NCBI GenBank assembly: GCA_044232905.1
Contig: JBIIKZ010000001.1
Location: 124,001-188,000 of the forward strand
Length of the DNA: 64,000 bases
DNA from: CANHVK01 sp044232905
GTDB taxonomy: Bacteria; Bacteroidota; Bacteroidia; Flavobacteriales_D; Crocinitomicaceae
Direction of reading: 5' to 3'
This document shows positions 35,577-44,363 of this stretch, piece after piece. Position 1 is the stretch's first letter. The number at the start of each line of letters is the position of its first letter. A program made the translations under genes and the position numbers. The notes beneath the pieces are model-generated. The model saw only the letters and a list, made by a program, of their open reading frames with translations, was not told the DNA's origin and searched no databases.

Positions 35577-36137
35577 TTCCTTTTCGATTGTAGGTGCAAA
35601 ATATAGATGTTCTAATTGGTGAACTTTTGCTTGAATAATTTCTACTGTATCCTTTTCAATTAGTGCTACCTTGTATTGCGCGATAATTCTACCTGAATCA
35701 AATTCCTCGGATACATAATGGATTGTGATGCCTGTTTCTGATTCTTTTGCGTCACGAACTGCTTGATGTACATAGGTACCATACATCCCAGCACCACCAT
35801 ATTTTGGCAATAATGATGGATGAATATTGATAATTTTTTCTGGAAAAGTAGCTATTAATGTATCTGGTATTTTTCGTAAGAAACCAGCTAAAATAATATA
35901 CTTGATATCGTAATCATTACATAAATTTACCAAAAAAGAAGGATCTTCTATCTCCGTATTAGTACATACGATTACAAAGACACCCATTGCTTTTGCGCTA
36001 GAAACTATTGGCGCATTATCTTTATTAGACAACACAAAAACAACCTCAACCAGTGTTGATTGCGCAAAGTATTGAATTATTTTCTCTGCATTTGAACCAG
36101 TTCCGGAAGCAAAAAGTGCAATTTTAATCGGTTTCAT
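35559..36137 (-). CDS. purN: Phosphoribosylglycinamide formyltransferase
   Basis: A 192-residue purine-synthesis enzyme that formylates GAR using 10-formyl-tetrahydrofolate. The substrate loop is FASGTGSNAEKI; the catalytic Asn and His lie in IINIHPSLLPKYGG; the catalytic Asp lies in ESETGITIHYVSEEFDSG. It converges on rsmA with an 18-nt overlap of coding ends. An exact -7 box stands only 4 nt before its ATG, which points to a leaderless mRNA. No other purine gene is near. Confidence 0.94.
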   Translation of the reverse strand: MKPIKIALFASGTGSNAEKIIQYFAQSTLVEVVFVLSNKDNAPIVSSAKAMGVFVIVCTNTEIEDPSFLVNLCNDYDIKYIILAGFLRKIPDTLIATFPEKIINIHPSLLPKYGGAGMYGTYVHQAVRDAKESETGITIHYVSEEFDSGRIIAQYKVALIEKDTVEIIQAKVHQLEHLYFAPTIEKELLNRF

Positions 36138-36141
36138 ACAA

Positions 36142-36149
36142 CAAAGTTA
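36142..36149 (-). promoter_or_regulatory. -7 box TAACTTTG of purN, 4 nt from the start codon
   Basis: The minus strand reads TAACTTTG, an exact TAnnTTTG match, with a TTG at 36168-36166 after a 16-nt spacer, slightly short of the usual 17-23. The box ends 4 nt before the purN ATG. Confidence 0.55.
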
Positions 36150-36279
36150 ATTTCAATTTTTTAGGCAACATGAAAAACAAACTTATCTTTCTCAAAAAGA
36201 AAAAACAAAATAAATTAAACTATTGATTATTAGTATTTTATTTCAAATAAATAATTCTTTAGTAGAATTAAACACGTAA

Positions 36280-36287
36280 TAATTTTG
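36280..36287 (+). promoter_or_regulatory. -7 box TAATTTTG of the acpP-fabF-rnc operon
   Basis: An exact TAnnTTTG match lies 57 nt upstream of the acpP ATG. No TTG with proper spacing was found. It supports the ATG at 36345 rather than the in-frame start at 36285, which overlaps the box. Confidence 0.5.
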
Positions 36288-36344
36288 TTTTTTACTCCAT
36301 ATATTCTTTCTTTGCAAGCTGAATTAATCATTAAATTAAAAAAG

Positions 36345-36581
36345 ATGTCTGAAATCAAATCAAAAGTAATATCCATTATCGTAGATAAATTGGGTGTTGA
36401 AGAAAGCGAAGTAACAAACGAAGCAAGCTTCACAAACGATCTAGGTGCTGATTCACTAGATACAGTAGAATTGATTATGGAATTTGAAAAAGAATTTAAC
36501 ATCGCTATTCCAGATGATCAAGCTGAAACTATTCAAACTGTAGGTGACGCTGTTTCTTACATCGAGAAAAACGTAAACTAA
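36345..36581 (+). CDS. acpP: Acyl carrier protein
   Basis: A 78-residue acidic carrier for growing fatty acids. The phosphopantetheine attachment site is S37 in the invariant GADSLDTVELIM. The rest (EKEFNIAIPDDQAETIQTVGDAVSYI) is canonical. It begins the classic acpP-fabF-rnc cluster, with fabF 33 nt downstream. The ATG at 36345 gives the standard N-terminus. Confidence 0.97.
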   Translation: MSEIKSKVISIIVDKLGVEESEVTNEASFTNDLGADSLDTVELIMEFEKEFNIAIPDDQAETIQTVGDAVSYIEKNVN

Positions 36582-36614
36582 TAGAAACGTATTAACAAAC
36601 AAAAGACATTCTGT

Positions 36615-37868
36615 ATGGAATTAAAGAGAGTTGTTGTAACAGGTTTAGGTGCTCTTACCCCGATTGGTAACACAGTTACAGAATATTGGGATGCCTTATT
36701 GGCAGGTAAAAGTGGGGCAGCAATTATCCAGCAGTTCGATGCGTCTTTGTTTAAAACACAATTTGCGTGCGAAGTAAAAAACTTTAATGTCGAAGATTTT
36801 ATTGACCGAAAAGAAGCACGTAAAATGGACCAATTTGCTCAGTATGCTATGGTTTCAGCTTCTGAAGCTGTAGCAGACTCGGGCTTAATGGATGCAAATC
36901 CAAACTTGGATAAAATTGGGGTAGTCTGGGGTTCTGGAATCGGAGGATTAAAAACGTTTCAAGATGAAGCGGAAAATTTCTTCGGTGGTGATGGTACACC
37001 TAAATTCAATCCTTTCTTTATTCCTAAAATGATCTCGGACATTGCTGCGGGGTTAATTTCTATTAAATATGGTTTCCGTGGACCAAACTACGTAACTGTT
37101 TCTGCTTGTGCTTCTGCGAGTAACGCAATTATTGATGCATTCAATTTAATTCGTTTAGGTAAAGCACACGCAATTGTTACTGGTGGATCTGAAGCAGGTG
37201 TAAACCAAATGGGAATGGGTGGTTTCAATGGTTTAAAAGCATTGTCTACACGCAACGATTCTCCAGAAACTGCTTCTCGACCATTTGATGCAGAACGTGA
37301 TGGTTTTGTATTAGGTGAAGGTGCTGGAGCTATTATTTTAGAAGAATACGAACACGCTGTAAAAAGAGGTGCTAAAATTTATGCGGAAATAGCAGGAGGT
37401 GGTCTTTCTGCAGATGCATACCACATGACAGCTCCACACCCAGAAGGAATAGGCGCACGTAATGTAATGATCTCTGCCTTGGAAGATGCTGAAATGCAAC
37501 CTGAAGATGTAGATTACATCAATGTACATGGTACATCAACTCCATTAGGTGACATTGCTGAGACAAAAGCAATCACGCATGTGTTTGGAGAACATGCATA
37601 CAACTTAAATATTAGCTCTACGAAATCAATGACTGGTCACTTATTAGGTGCTGCTGGTGCTATTGAGGCGATTGCTTGTATTCTAGCAGTAAAAAATGAC
37701 ATTGTTCCTCCTACGATCAATCACTTTACGGATGATCCTGAATTAGATAACAAATTAAATTTCACTTTCCATACTCCACAAAAGAGAACGGTGAATGTTG
37801 CCATATCTAATACTTTTGGATTCGGCGGACACAATACATCTGTGATTGTAAAAAAATTCAAAGGGTAA
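36615..37868 (+). CDS. fabF: Beta-ketoacyl-ACP synthase II
   Basis: A 417-residue condensing enzyme that elongates acyl-ACP with malonyl-ACP. The Cys-His-His triad is C165 (VSACASASN), H305 (VHGTSTPLGD) and H342 (MTGHLLGAAG). RVVVTGLGALTPIGN at the start and NTFGFGGHNTS at the end are diagnostic of FabF. It lies between acpP and rnc, 4 nt upstream of the latter. Confidence 0.97.
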   Translation: MELKRVVVTGLGALTPIGNTVTEYWDALLAGKSGAAIIQQFDASLFKTQFACEVKNFNVEDFIDRKEARKMDQFAQYAMVSASEAVADSGLMDANPNLDKIGVVWGSGIGGLKTFQDEAENFFGGDGTPKFNPFFIPKMISDIAAGLISIKYGFRGPNYVTVSACASASNAIIDAFNLIRLGKAHAIVTGGSEAGVNQMGMGGFNGLKALSTRNDSPETASRPFDAERDGFVLGEGAGAIILEEYEHAVKRGAKIYAEIAGGGLSADAYHMTAPHPEGIGARNVMISALEDAEMQPEDVDYINVHGTSTPLGDIAETKAITHVFGEHAYNLNISSTKSMTGHLLGAAGAIEAIACILAVKNDIVPPTINHFTDDPELDNKLNFTFHTPQKRTVNVAISNTFGFGGHNTSVIVKKFKG

Positions 37869-37872
37869 ATCT

Positions 37873-38595
37873 TTGTTTCGCAAACTTTTTATAAGTTCTC
37901 AAAAACGTTCGGAAGACGAATTGCGTTTAACGCGTTTCATGATTGATCAATTTGGTTATCGACCAAAAGATATCGCATATTTCAAAATTGCTGTTACCCA
38001 TAAATCTGTCTTACAAAAAGGGCATTATTTTGAATCTAACGAACGATTAGAATTTTTAGGGGATTCCATTTTAGGCTCAGTAATCGCTGAATGGCTGTAT
38101 GCTAAATTTCCAAAAGAAGATGAAGGATACCTTACGCAATTAAAATCAAAAATTGTTAGTCGAAAAATTTTATCTGAAATTGCCGAAAAACTAAAAGTAC
38201 GTTCGGTAATTCAGTATCAAGAAGGGCGTTCCATGAATATTGCAACCATTGAAGGAAATTGTTTGGAAGCATTATTTGGAGCAATGTATTTAGACGGTGG
38301 ATTTGAAGCAGTTAAAAAGAGTATTACACAATACATTTTCGGAAAATATGTAGATGTGAAAAAATTGCTTGCAGAAGAGATTGACTTTAAATCCAAACTA
38401 TTGATTTTAACCCAACGCAACCGGTGGGAATTAGACTTTAGAGTACTCCATGATTCTCAAAGTTCCAACCAACATCTATATGAAATTGAGGTTTTTATCA
38501 ATGATGTAAAATATGGAATTGGTACCGCAAGTTCCAAAAAAGAAGCAGAACAAATTGCTTCCAAAGAATCGCTTTCTCTCTTAAATGAAATTTAA
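37873..38595 (+). CDS. rnc: Ribonuclease III
   Basis: A 240-residue double-strand-specific endonuclease that processes rRNA precursors. The catalytic signature NERLEFLGDSILG is at about 56-68, a second acidic site lies in EALFGAMYLDGG, and a dsRNA-binding domain occupies about 170-240 with ending KKEAEQIASKESLSLL. The start is TTG at 37873, 4 nt after the fabF stop, with no better ATG before the conserved region. The 158 nt downstream contain no gene. Confidence 0.94.
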   Translation: MFRKLFISSQKRSEDELRLTRFMIDQFGYRPKDIAYFKIAVTHKSVLQKGHYFESNERLEFLGDSILGSVIAEWLYAKFPKEDEGYLTQLKSKIVSRKILSEIAEKLKVRSVIQYQEGRSMNIATIEGNCLEALFGAMYLDGGFEAVKKSITQYIFGKYVDVKKLLAEEIDFKSKLLILTQRNRWELDFRVLHDSQSSNQHLYEIEVFINDVKYGIGTASSKKEAEQIASKESLSLLNEI

Positions 38596-38736
38596 ATAAT
38601 TTCTTTTTTCGTAGGCATTTTTTGCATAAACATTCCAACTTTTTGGATATGTTTTCTTTAAAAAAAACTCACGTATCGACCTTTAAAATAGGTAGAAGTT
38701 AACAATTTACTAATAGTGTTTCTCATTTAAAAATTG

Positions 38737-38744
38737 TACATTCG
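38737..38744 (+). promoter_or_regulatory. Possible -7 box variant TACATTCG before the IPExxxVDY gene
   Basis: TACATTCG differs from TAnnTTTG at one base and ends 9 nt before the ATG at 38754. It would give a very short leader. Confidence is limited because the motif is not an exact match. Confidence 0.3.
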
Positions 38745-38753
38745 TTATCTAGA

Positions 38754-39185
38754 ATGACTAAGAAAAAGAAACACGTATTAGAATTTGATGTCGACTACGA
38801 TTATGATATGATTGGCATTTCTTCCCCGAACAATGACTACCGAATTGTATGGGCAATGAATGAATTACTAAATATTCAGCTTGAAAAAGGTGTAGAAGAT
38901 TTTGTTATTGTAAACCCTAAAGGAGAGAAGAAATCAGAACATCCTTTTTATCAATTTTCAGATCAAGAAAACTTTGTAGAAATGTTTTTTATTAAAAATA
39001 AATTTGACGCAAAATATTTGATTCCAGAAAATAAACAAATCGATTACTTTTTCTTTTTACTACACAACAATTTTTATAAAATTCCTGAATTAATAAGCAA
39101 ATTAAAAACGATAACGACAATTCACGGGGCTTATTCCTTTGAACCCACCAATTTTCCTTCCACTGAATTTATAATATTTGAATAA
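38754..39185 (+). CDS. IPExxxVDY family protein
   Basis: A 143-residue protein of unknown function from a Bacteroidota-specific family named after the motif seen here as IPENKQIDY (about 100-108). The first residues are basic (TKKKKH), followed by an alternating acidic/aromatic region (VDYDYDMIGISSPNNDYRIVWAMNELL). The family is found next to pyk, and here too its TAA overlaps the pyk ATG (TAATG). Translation coupling to pyruvate kinase suggests a link, but no biochemical role is known to me. Confidence 0.8.
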   Translation: MTKKKKHVLEFDVDYDYDMIGISSPNNDYRIVWAMNELLNIQLEKGVEDFVIVNPKGEKKSEHPFYQFSDQENFVEMFFIKNKFDAKYLIPENKQIDYFFFLLHNNFYKIPELISKLKTITTIHGAYSFEPTNFPSTEFIIFE

Positions 39186-40603
39186 TGAAAAAAACAAAAA
39201 TAATAGCAACGATTGGTCCTGCATCCTCTAAAAGAGAAGTGCTTAAAGAAATGATTTTAGAAGGTGTAAATGTATGTCGCTTAAATTTTTCACACGGAAC
39301 GTATGATCAACATTTGGAAGCAATCGAATTGATTCGTTCTTTGAATGATGAATTGAACTTAAATACAGCAATTCTTGTGGATTTACAAGGACCAAAGATT
39401 CGAATAGATGAAGTTGAAAATAACGGAATTTTATTAGAAAAAGGCCATATTATTACTGTTTCAACGGATAAATGTGTAGGTAATTCCTCCCATATTTCTA
39501 TCAATTATAAAGACTTACCGAAAGATGTAAAAATTGGAGAAAAAATCGTTTTAGATGATGGAAAATTAAGTTTAGAAGTTGTTGATACAAATGGTATCGA
39601 TAAGATAAGCTGTAAAATTATTCATGGAGGGATGTTATCCTCTAAAAAAGGGGTAAATCTTCCAAATACGAATATTTCATTACCATCTCTAACTGTAAAA
39701 GATAGAGCAGATTTAGAGTTTGCTTTACTGCATAATGTAGATTGGATTGGTTTATCATTTGTGCGTAATGCAAGAGATATTATTGAATTAAAGCATCTAA
39801 TTGCAGAAAAAGGAGCAAAAGCAAAAGTGATTGCTAAAATTGAAAAGCCAGAAGCGATTGACGATATCGATGAAATTATTGCCGCGAGTGATGGATTAAT
39901 GGTTGCTCGTGGGGATTTAGGTGTGGAAGTACCTTTCCAAACTGTGCCCTTACTTCAAAAAATGCTCATAAAAAAATGCATGGAGAAAGCAAAACCAATC
40001 ATTGTTGCTACGCAAATGATGGAAAGTATGATTGTAAATTCTTCTCCAACACGTGCGGAAGTAAATGACGTAGCAAATGCTGTTTTAGATGGAACAGATG
40101 GCGTTATGTTGTCTGGAGAAACATCCGTTGGTGCCTTTCCAATTGAAACGATTCGTGCGATGTCAAACATCATAAATGAAATGGAAACGTTTGAAGGTAT
40201 CTACCACAAAGAAGTTTCTCCAAGTAAAACAAATCCACGTTTTATTTCGGATTCCATATGTTTTAATGCATGTCGTTTGGAACAAAGGGTAGATGCTGAC
40301 GCCATTATCACTATGACTTTTTCTGGTTATACCGCTTACAAAATTGCTTCACAACGTCCAAAAGCACCTGTGTATGTATTTACTTCCAACGAACAAATTC
40401 TTACCCAATTAAATCTTATTTGGGGGGTAAAAGCATTTTATTACGATAAAAATTATAGTACAGACCATACCATTGCGGATATAAAATATATTTTACGTAA
40501 AGAGGGATTATTAAAAACAGGTGATTTAGTGATTAATATTGCTGCTATTCCTTTGGAAGAAGACAGTAAAACAAATATGCTGAAATTAAGTTACGTAGAA
40601 TAA
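39185..40603 (+). CDS. pyk: Pyruvate kinase
   Basis: A 472-residue glycolytic enzyme converting phosphoenolpyruvate and ADP to pyruvate and ATP. Diagnostic parts are TKIIATIGPASS at the N-terminus, VCRLNFSHGTYDQH, the signature VIAKIEKPEAID with its catalytic lysine, MVARGDLGVEVP, and VMLSGETSVGAFP. A normal C-terminal regulatory domain follows. The gene overlaps the preceding small protein gene and ends 23 nt before a strong two-way terminator. Confidence 0.96.
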   Translation: MKKTKIIATIGPASSKREVLKEMILEGVNVCRLNFSHGTYDQHLEAIELIRSLNDELNLNTAILVDLQGPKIRIDEVENNGILLEKGHIITVSTDKCVGNSSHISINYKDLPKDVKIGEKIVLDDGKLSLEVVDTNGIDKISCKIIHGGMLSSKKGVNLPNTNISLPSLTVKDRADLEFALLHNVDWIGLSFVRNARDIIELKHLIAEKGAKAKVIAKIEKPEAIDDIDEIIAASDGLMVARGDLGVEVPFQTVPLLQKMLIKKCMEKAKPIIVATQMMESMIVNSSPTRAEVNDVANAVLDGTDGVMLSGETSVGAFPIETIRAMSNIINEMETFEGIYHKEVSPSKTNPRFISDSICFNACRLEQRVDADAIITMTFSGYTAYKIASQRPKAPVYVFTSNEQILTQLNLIWGVKAFYYDKNYSTDHTIADIKYILRKEGLLKTGDLVINIAAIPLEEDSKTNMLKLSYVE

Positions 40604-40625
40604 TTCTCGAAAATTCTAACAACAA

Positions 40626-40658
40626 AAAAGGGCGATTTCAATATGAAATCGCCCTTTT
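40626..40658. terminator. Bidirectional rho-independent terminator between pyk and kbl
   Basis: AAAAGGGCGATTTCA and TGAAATCGCCCTTTT form a perfect 15-bp stem around a 3-nt ATA loop. A-rich flank on the left and T-rich flank on the right give U-tracts in both directions. It separates two converging genes. Confidence 0.92.
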
Positions 40659-40675
40659 GATTTTGTGGTATTTAA

Positions 40676-41866
40676 TTATTTAATAACCCCTAATTCTTTT
40701 CCAACTTTAATAAAAGCAGCAATTGCTTTATCTAAATCTTCGATAGAATGTGCAGCGGAAATTTGTGTGCGAATACGCGCAGCACCTTTTGCAACTACAG
40801 GATAAAAGAATCCAATTGCATAAACTCCTTCTTTTAATAATAAATCTGCGAATTTTTGCGAAAGAGCAGCATCATATAACATGATAGGAATGATTGGCGA
40901 ATCTCCAGCTTTAATATCAAATCCTGCTTCAACGATTTTATCTTTAAAATATTTCGTGTTTGATTCTAATGTGTCGCGTAATTCAGTAGTAGAACTTAAG
41001 ATTTCAAATACTTTAATCGATGCACCAACAATTGCTGGAGATAGTGAATTAGAGAACAAGTATGGACGAGAACGTTGACGTAACATTTCAATAATTTCTT
41101 TTTTTCCAGTAGTATATCCGCCCATAGCACCACCTAACGCTTTTCCTAAAGTACCTGTGATAATATCCACACGATCCATTACATTGCAATATTCAGGAAC
41201 ACCACGACCAGTTTTACCGATAAAACCAGCAGAGTGACATTCATCTGTCATTACCAAAGCATTGTATTTATCTGCTAAATCACAAATTTGATCCATTTTA
41301 GCAATATCACCATCCATGGAGAATACACCATCTGTAACAATAATTCGGAAACGTTGATCTTGCGCAGCAATCAATTGTGCTTCTAAATCTGCCATGTCGG
41401 AGTGCTTGTAACGGTATCTTTTCGCTTTACACAAACGAACACCATCAATAATCGAAGCGTGATTTAATTCATCGGAAATAATTGCATCCTCTTCTCCAAA
41501 TAATGGTTCAAATACTCCGCCATTTGCATCAAAAGCAGCAGCATATAAAATCGTGTCTTCTGTACCGTAGAAATCAGCAATCTTTTTTTCTAATGTCTTG
41601 TGAATATCTTGTGTCCCACAAATAAATCGAACGGAAGACATCCCATAACCATGTGTATCTAATGCGTCTTTTGCACCTTGAATCACAGCAGGATGTGAAG
41701 ATAATCCCAAATAATTGTTCGCACACATAATCACTACCTCATCTCCAGAAGAAACTGTTACTCTTGCACCTTGCGGTGAAGTGATAATACGCTCTTTTTT
41801 GAAAATCCCACCTTCTTCAATTGTTTTTAGCTCATCCGCTAAAAAATCTTTCATTTTACCGTACAT
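40676..41866 (-). CDS. kbl: Glycine C-acetyltransferase (2-amino-3-ketobutyrate CoA ligase)
   Basis: A 396-residue PLP enzyme of the alpha-oxoamine synthase family; Kbl cleaves 2-amino-3-oxobutyrate to glycine and acetyl-CoA in threonine breakdown. The PLP lysine is K242 in ITGTLGKALGG. Other conserved parts are CANNYLGLSSHP, GYGMSSVRFICGT, and DECHSAGFIGKTGRG. The high similarity of MKDFLADELKTIEEGGIFKKER to Kbl favours it over BioF or serine palmitoyltransferase. No threonine dehydrogenase gene is adjacent. A -7 box lies about 34 nt upstream. Confidence 0.92.
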   Translation of the reverse strand: MYGKMKDFLADELKTIEEGGIFKKERIITSPQGARVTVSSGDEVVIMCANNYLGLSSHPAVIQGAKDALDTHGYGMSSVRFICGTQDIHKTLEKKIADFYGTEDTILYAAAFDANGGVFEPLFGEEDAIISDELNHASIIDGVRLCKAKRYRYKHSDMADLEAQLIAAQDQRFRIIVTDGVFSMDGDIAKMDQICDLADKYNALVMTDECHSAGFIGKTGRGVPEYCNVMDRVDIITGTLGKALGGAMGGYTTGKKEIIEMLRQRSRPYLFSNSLSPAIVGASIKVFEILSSTTELRDTLESNTKYFKDKIVEAGFDIKAGDSPIIPIMLYDAALSQKFADLLLKEGVYAIGFFYPVVAKGAARIRTQISAAHSIEDLDKAIAAFIKVGKELGVIK

Positions 41867-41900
41867 ATGTTTTAATTTAATTTGAATCTAATTTAGGTAG

Positions 41901-41908
41901 CAAAGGTA
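41901..41908 (-). promoter_or_regulatory. -7 box TACCTTTG of kbl
   Basis: The minus strand reads TACCTTTG, an exact TAnnTTTG match, 34 nt upstream of the kbl ATG and just before the batD stop. It indicates that kbl is transcribed separately from the Bat operon. Confidence 0.5.
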
Positions 41909-41912
41909 AATT

Positions 41913-43691
41913 TTATAAATTGAAATAACGAAATATCCCCTTTGTTTTCGCTACTACTTCCTCCCAATTTTCATGGGTATCCCAAATTGCATATTCTGCT
42001 TCTTGACAGGAACGAATCACCCAAAAATAATCTGAAATAAACGATTCGGTTAAACCTACATTTTGCATTTTCACTTTGAGTTCTTCATTTGAATTCAATT
42101 CATTTTCTAGGTTGAATCTTTGTTGAATTACTTTAGTTAAAATTTTATGGATGGCGCCATAAGCGTGCTTAAATTCTCCTTGATTTGCTAAATTTTGTGC
42201 ATATTCTATCGTCCTATTTGGATTTTGTTCCATTGGTTTTACGTGTTCAACTTCTAAAACTTCTGGTTCATTAATATGAGTTAATGAAACTTCATTCTTT
42301 CTTTTTCGCAACAAAAAGTAAATAATACAACCTAAAAATAGTACCAACCCACACAATAACGCGATCCATAATTTAGAATGTGGTACTGCTTCTTTTGCTG
42401 CTAGTTTTTCTTCTGAAACTGGAACAGCTAAAACTTCTTCGCCTCCTTGTTCACTAACAGAATCAATAACTTGTACTTTTGAAGCTACAATTTCTCCTTC
42501 TAAATCTAGGGCGATTGCTTTTTCTTTTAGTGTCACATATTTTTTAATCGATGGATCAAAGTAACTCAAGGAAAAAGGATTCATTTCCACCTTTCCACCA
42601 CTCATCACTTTGACAAAGAATTTATACGTTTTATCGCCTTCTGCACCTTCATCTGTGTATTCGATGTCTTCTTTAATTTCAGGATCTCCGTATAAGGTTA
42701 AATTTACAGGCAAATTAATTTTCGGTTTCGCAATAGCATGCATGTTTCCTTTTCCTGTTACTTTAATGGTAAACGTTAAAATGTCGCCTACTTTCGCTAT
42801 TTTCTTAGATAGGTTTGTAGACATACTAAATTTACCCACACCACCATTAAAATCTTTCGGCGCGCCTTTTGGTAAAGGAAGTACATCTACGAAGGTAGCG
42901 TTTGATTCAAACTGTAAATCACGATCAAAAAAGCCACCATTGTTATAGCGCAAGACCATCGAAAATGGTTTGATAATGTATTTTCCAGTAGTCGCAGGAA
43001 ATACTAATTGTTTGCCATAGGAAAAGGTCAAAAAGGTATTTCCTTTAAAATTCTCTCGGTTAATTGAAACATTATCTGTTTTCTCGATATCAAAGGTTTC
43101 CACAGTACCTTTAATTGTAAATGGTTGGTATTGAATAATATTTGTAACATTTATTTTTGAAAATATTTTAGCTTCTAAGAGTAGAGGCTCTCCCTCGTAC
43201 AATTTACGTTTCGATTTTTCAATAATTCCGAAAACTGCTTCTTTTAAATTCGAATTGGAAATATCATCGTCGGATTGCTCATAATTCTTTTTGGATTTTG
43301 CATCTCCTTTTTTACGAACTAATATTGACAAATCGTTGGATTTAAAGGTTTTAGATTTATCTTTCACACTTGCTGTGATTGTATATTTACCAGGTTTTGT
43401 GAAAACTCCTTGCTGGGTGTACGATATGGAAATGATCATATTACCATTGCCATCCATCGTTTGTTCCATACCATTCATGACACCAGCCTCTGTAAATGAT
43501 TCGGGAAGATTAATAGAAATATTCCCATTTAAATTCGACTTCACCGTAAATGCAACCATTTGACCTACTTCAATCGGTTTTACATTCACAGAAAGTTGAA
43601 TGTTTGGCTTTTGACCATAAACGAAACTGCTAACTGTAAATAGTAAAGCAAGGATCGATGTTGTTAGTTTACCAATCTTTCCCATTATCAT
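41913..43691 (-). CDS. batD: BatD (oxygen-tolerance operon protein)
   Basis: A 592-residue exported membrane protein. A signal peptide ends near residue 27 (FVYGQ); beta-sandwich BatD repeats follow (NIQLSVNVKPIEVGQMVAFTVKS, FSMSTNLSKKIAKVGDILTFTIKVTGKGN); one membrane helix lies at about 437-458 (WIALLCGLVLFLGCIIYFLL) and is followed by a cytoplasmic alpha-helical tail. BatD belongs to the Bat complex reported to aid aerotolerance in Bacteroides fragilis. It is the last gene of the operon; its start overlaps batC by 23 nt. No batE follows. Confidence 0.88.
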   Translation of the reverse strand: MIMGKIGKLTTSILALLFTVSSFVYGQKPNIQLSVNVKPIEVGQMVAFTVKSNLNGNISINLPESFTEAGVMNGMEQTMDGNGNMIISISYTQQGVFTKPGKYTITASVKDKSKTFKSNDLSILVRKKGDAKSKKNYEQSDDDISNSNLKEAVFGIIEKSKRKLYEGEPLLLEAKIFSKINVTNIIQYQPFTIKGTVETFDIEKTDNVSINRENFKGNTFLTFSYGKQLVFPATTGKYIIKPFSMVLRYNNGGFFDRDLQFESNATFVDVLPLPKGAPKDFNGGVGKFSMSTNLSKKIAKVGDILTFTIKVTGKGNMHAIAKPKINLPVNLTLYGDPEIKEDIEYTDEGAEGDKTYKFFVKVMSGGKVEMNPFSLSYFDPSIKKYVTLKEKAIALDLEGEIVASKVQVIDSVSEQGGEEVLAVPVSEEKLAAKEAVPHSKLWIALLCGLVLFLGCIIYFLLRKRKNEVSLTHINEPEVLEVEHVKPMEQNPNRTIEYAQNLANQGEFKHAYGAIHKILTKVIQQRFNLENELNSNEELKVKMQNVGLTESFISDYFWVIRSCQEAEYAIWDTHENWEEVVAKTKGIFRYFNL

Positions 43692-44322
43692 TAGTTTTTT
43701 TATTTGGTTTACCTCTATGTTTTTGTTTTGTATCTAATTCTCTTTTCATTAGGTCGTCTAACATACGGTCTGTAGCATTTTGCTTTAATTGCTTATCTGC
43801 TTCTTCTGGTTGTTTTTTCTCTTGGTTATCTTCTTTAGGTTTATTGTTGATTGGCGGATTTTGTTTTGGATCTTGTTTATTTTTATTGTTTTTTGGTTGG
43901 TTTTTTTGCTTTTGCATCGCCAATGTTAAGTTGTAACGCGTTTTTTCATCGCTTGGATTAGTTCGTAGCGACATTTTATATGCTTCGATTGCTTTTTGGT
44001 AGTTTTTTTGCTGCATATAAGCATTTCCTAAATTATGATTCAATCTAGCTTTTTTTGTTCTTGCTGCATTTTTTTGTTTAGAAAAATACATTGAAGATGT
44101 GGTATAATCTCCAGCCTTATAGGCTGCTTGACCAATTTCAGCATCCAATTGAATATTGGTAGGAAGTTGTTTTGCTACTTGCTGATAGGTTTTGTATGCT
44201 GCAGGATAATTCTTGATAGCATATTGATTTCGGGCAGTTTCTAAGGTTTGACGCCAAGATTGGGAGAAACTCTTAGTTGAAGTAAGTCCTAATAAAAATA
44301 ATATTACTATAAATTTTCCCAT
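43669..44322 (-). CDS. batC: BatC (TPR protein)
   Basis: A 217-residue exported protein with a signal peptide (ending KSFSQ) and about three TPR units (YAIKNYPAAYKTYQQVAKQLP, ARLNHNLGNAYMQQKNYQKAIEAYKMSLR). The last third is low-complexity, rich in Lys, Asn, Gln and Pro, and ends in a basic/Asn stretch, as is common for BatC. It sits between batB and batD; the 41 nt before it hold an out-of-character GC-rich sequence (44338-44361). Confidence 0.88.
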   Translation of the reverse strand: MGKFIVILFLLGLTSTKSFSQSWRQTLETARNQYAIKNYPAAYKTYQQVAKQLPTNIQLDAEIGQAAYKAGDYTTSSMYFSKQKNAARTKKARLNHNLGNAYMQQKNYQKAIEAYKMSLRTNPSDEKTRYNLTLAMQKQKNQPKNNKNKQDPKQNPPINNKPKEDNQEKKQPEEADKQLKQNATDRMLDDLMKRELDTKQKHRGKPNKKTNDNGKDW

Positions 44323-44337
44323 GATATATTTCGTTTT

Positions 44338-44361
44338 GTCTTCGACTCCGCTCGGACGGAC
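44338..44361. repeat. GC-rich repeat-like fragment between batB and batC
   Basis: The bases TTCGACTCCGCTCGG with flanking GTC and ACGGAC stand out from the AT-rich surroundings and can fold through TCCG/CGGA arms. Similar TTCGACTnCGCTC elements occur between genes in many Bacteroidota as dispersed repeats. Only one copy is seen in this window, so the assignment rests on resemblance. Confidence 0.35.
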
Positions 44362-44363
44362 AA

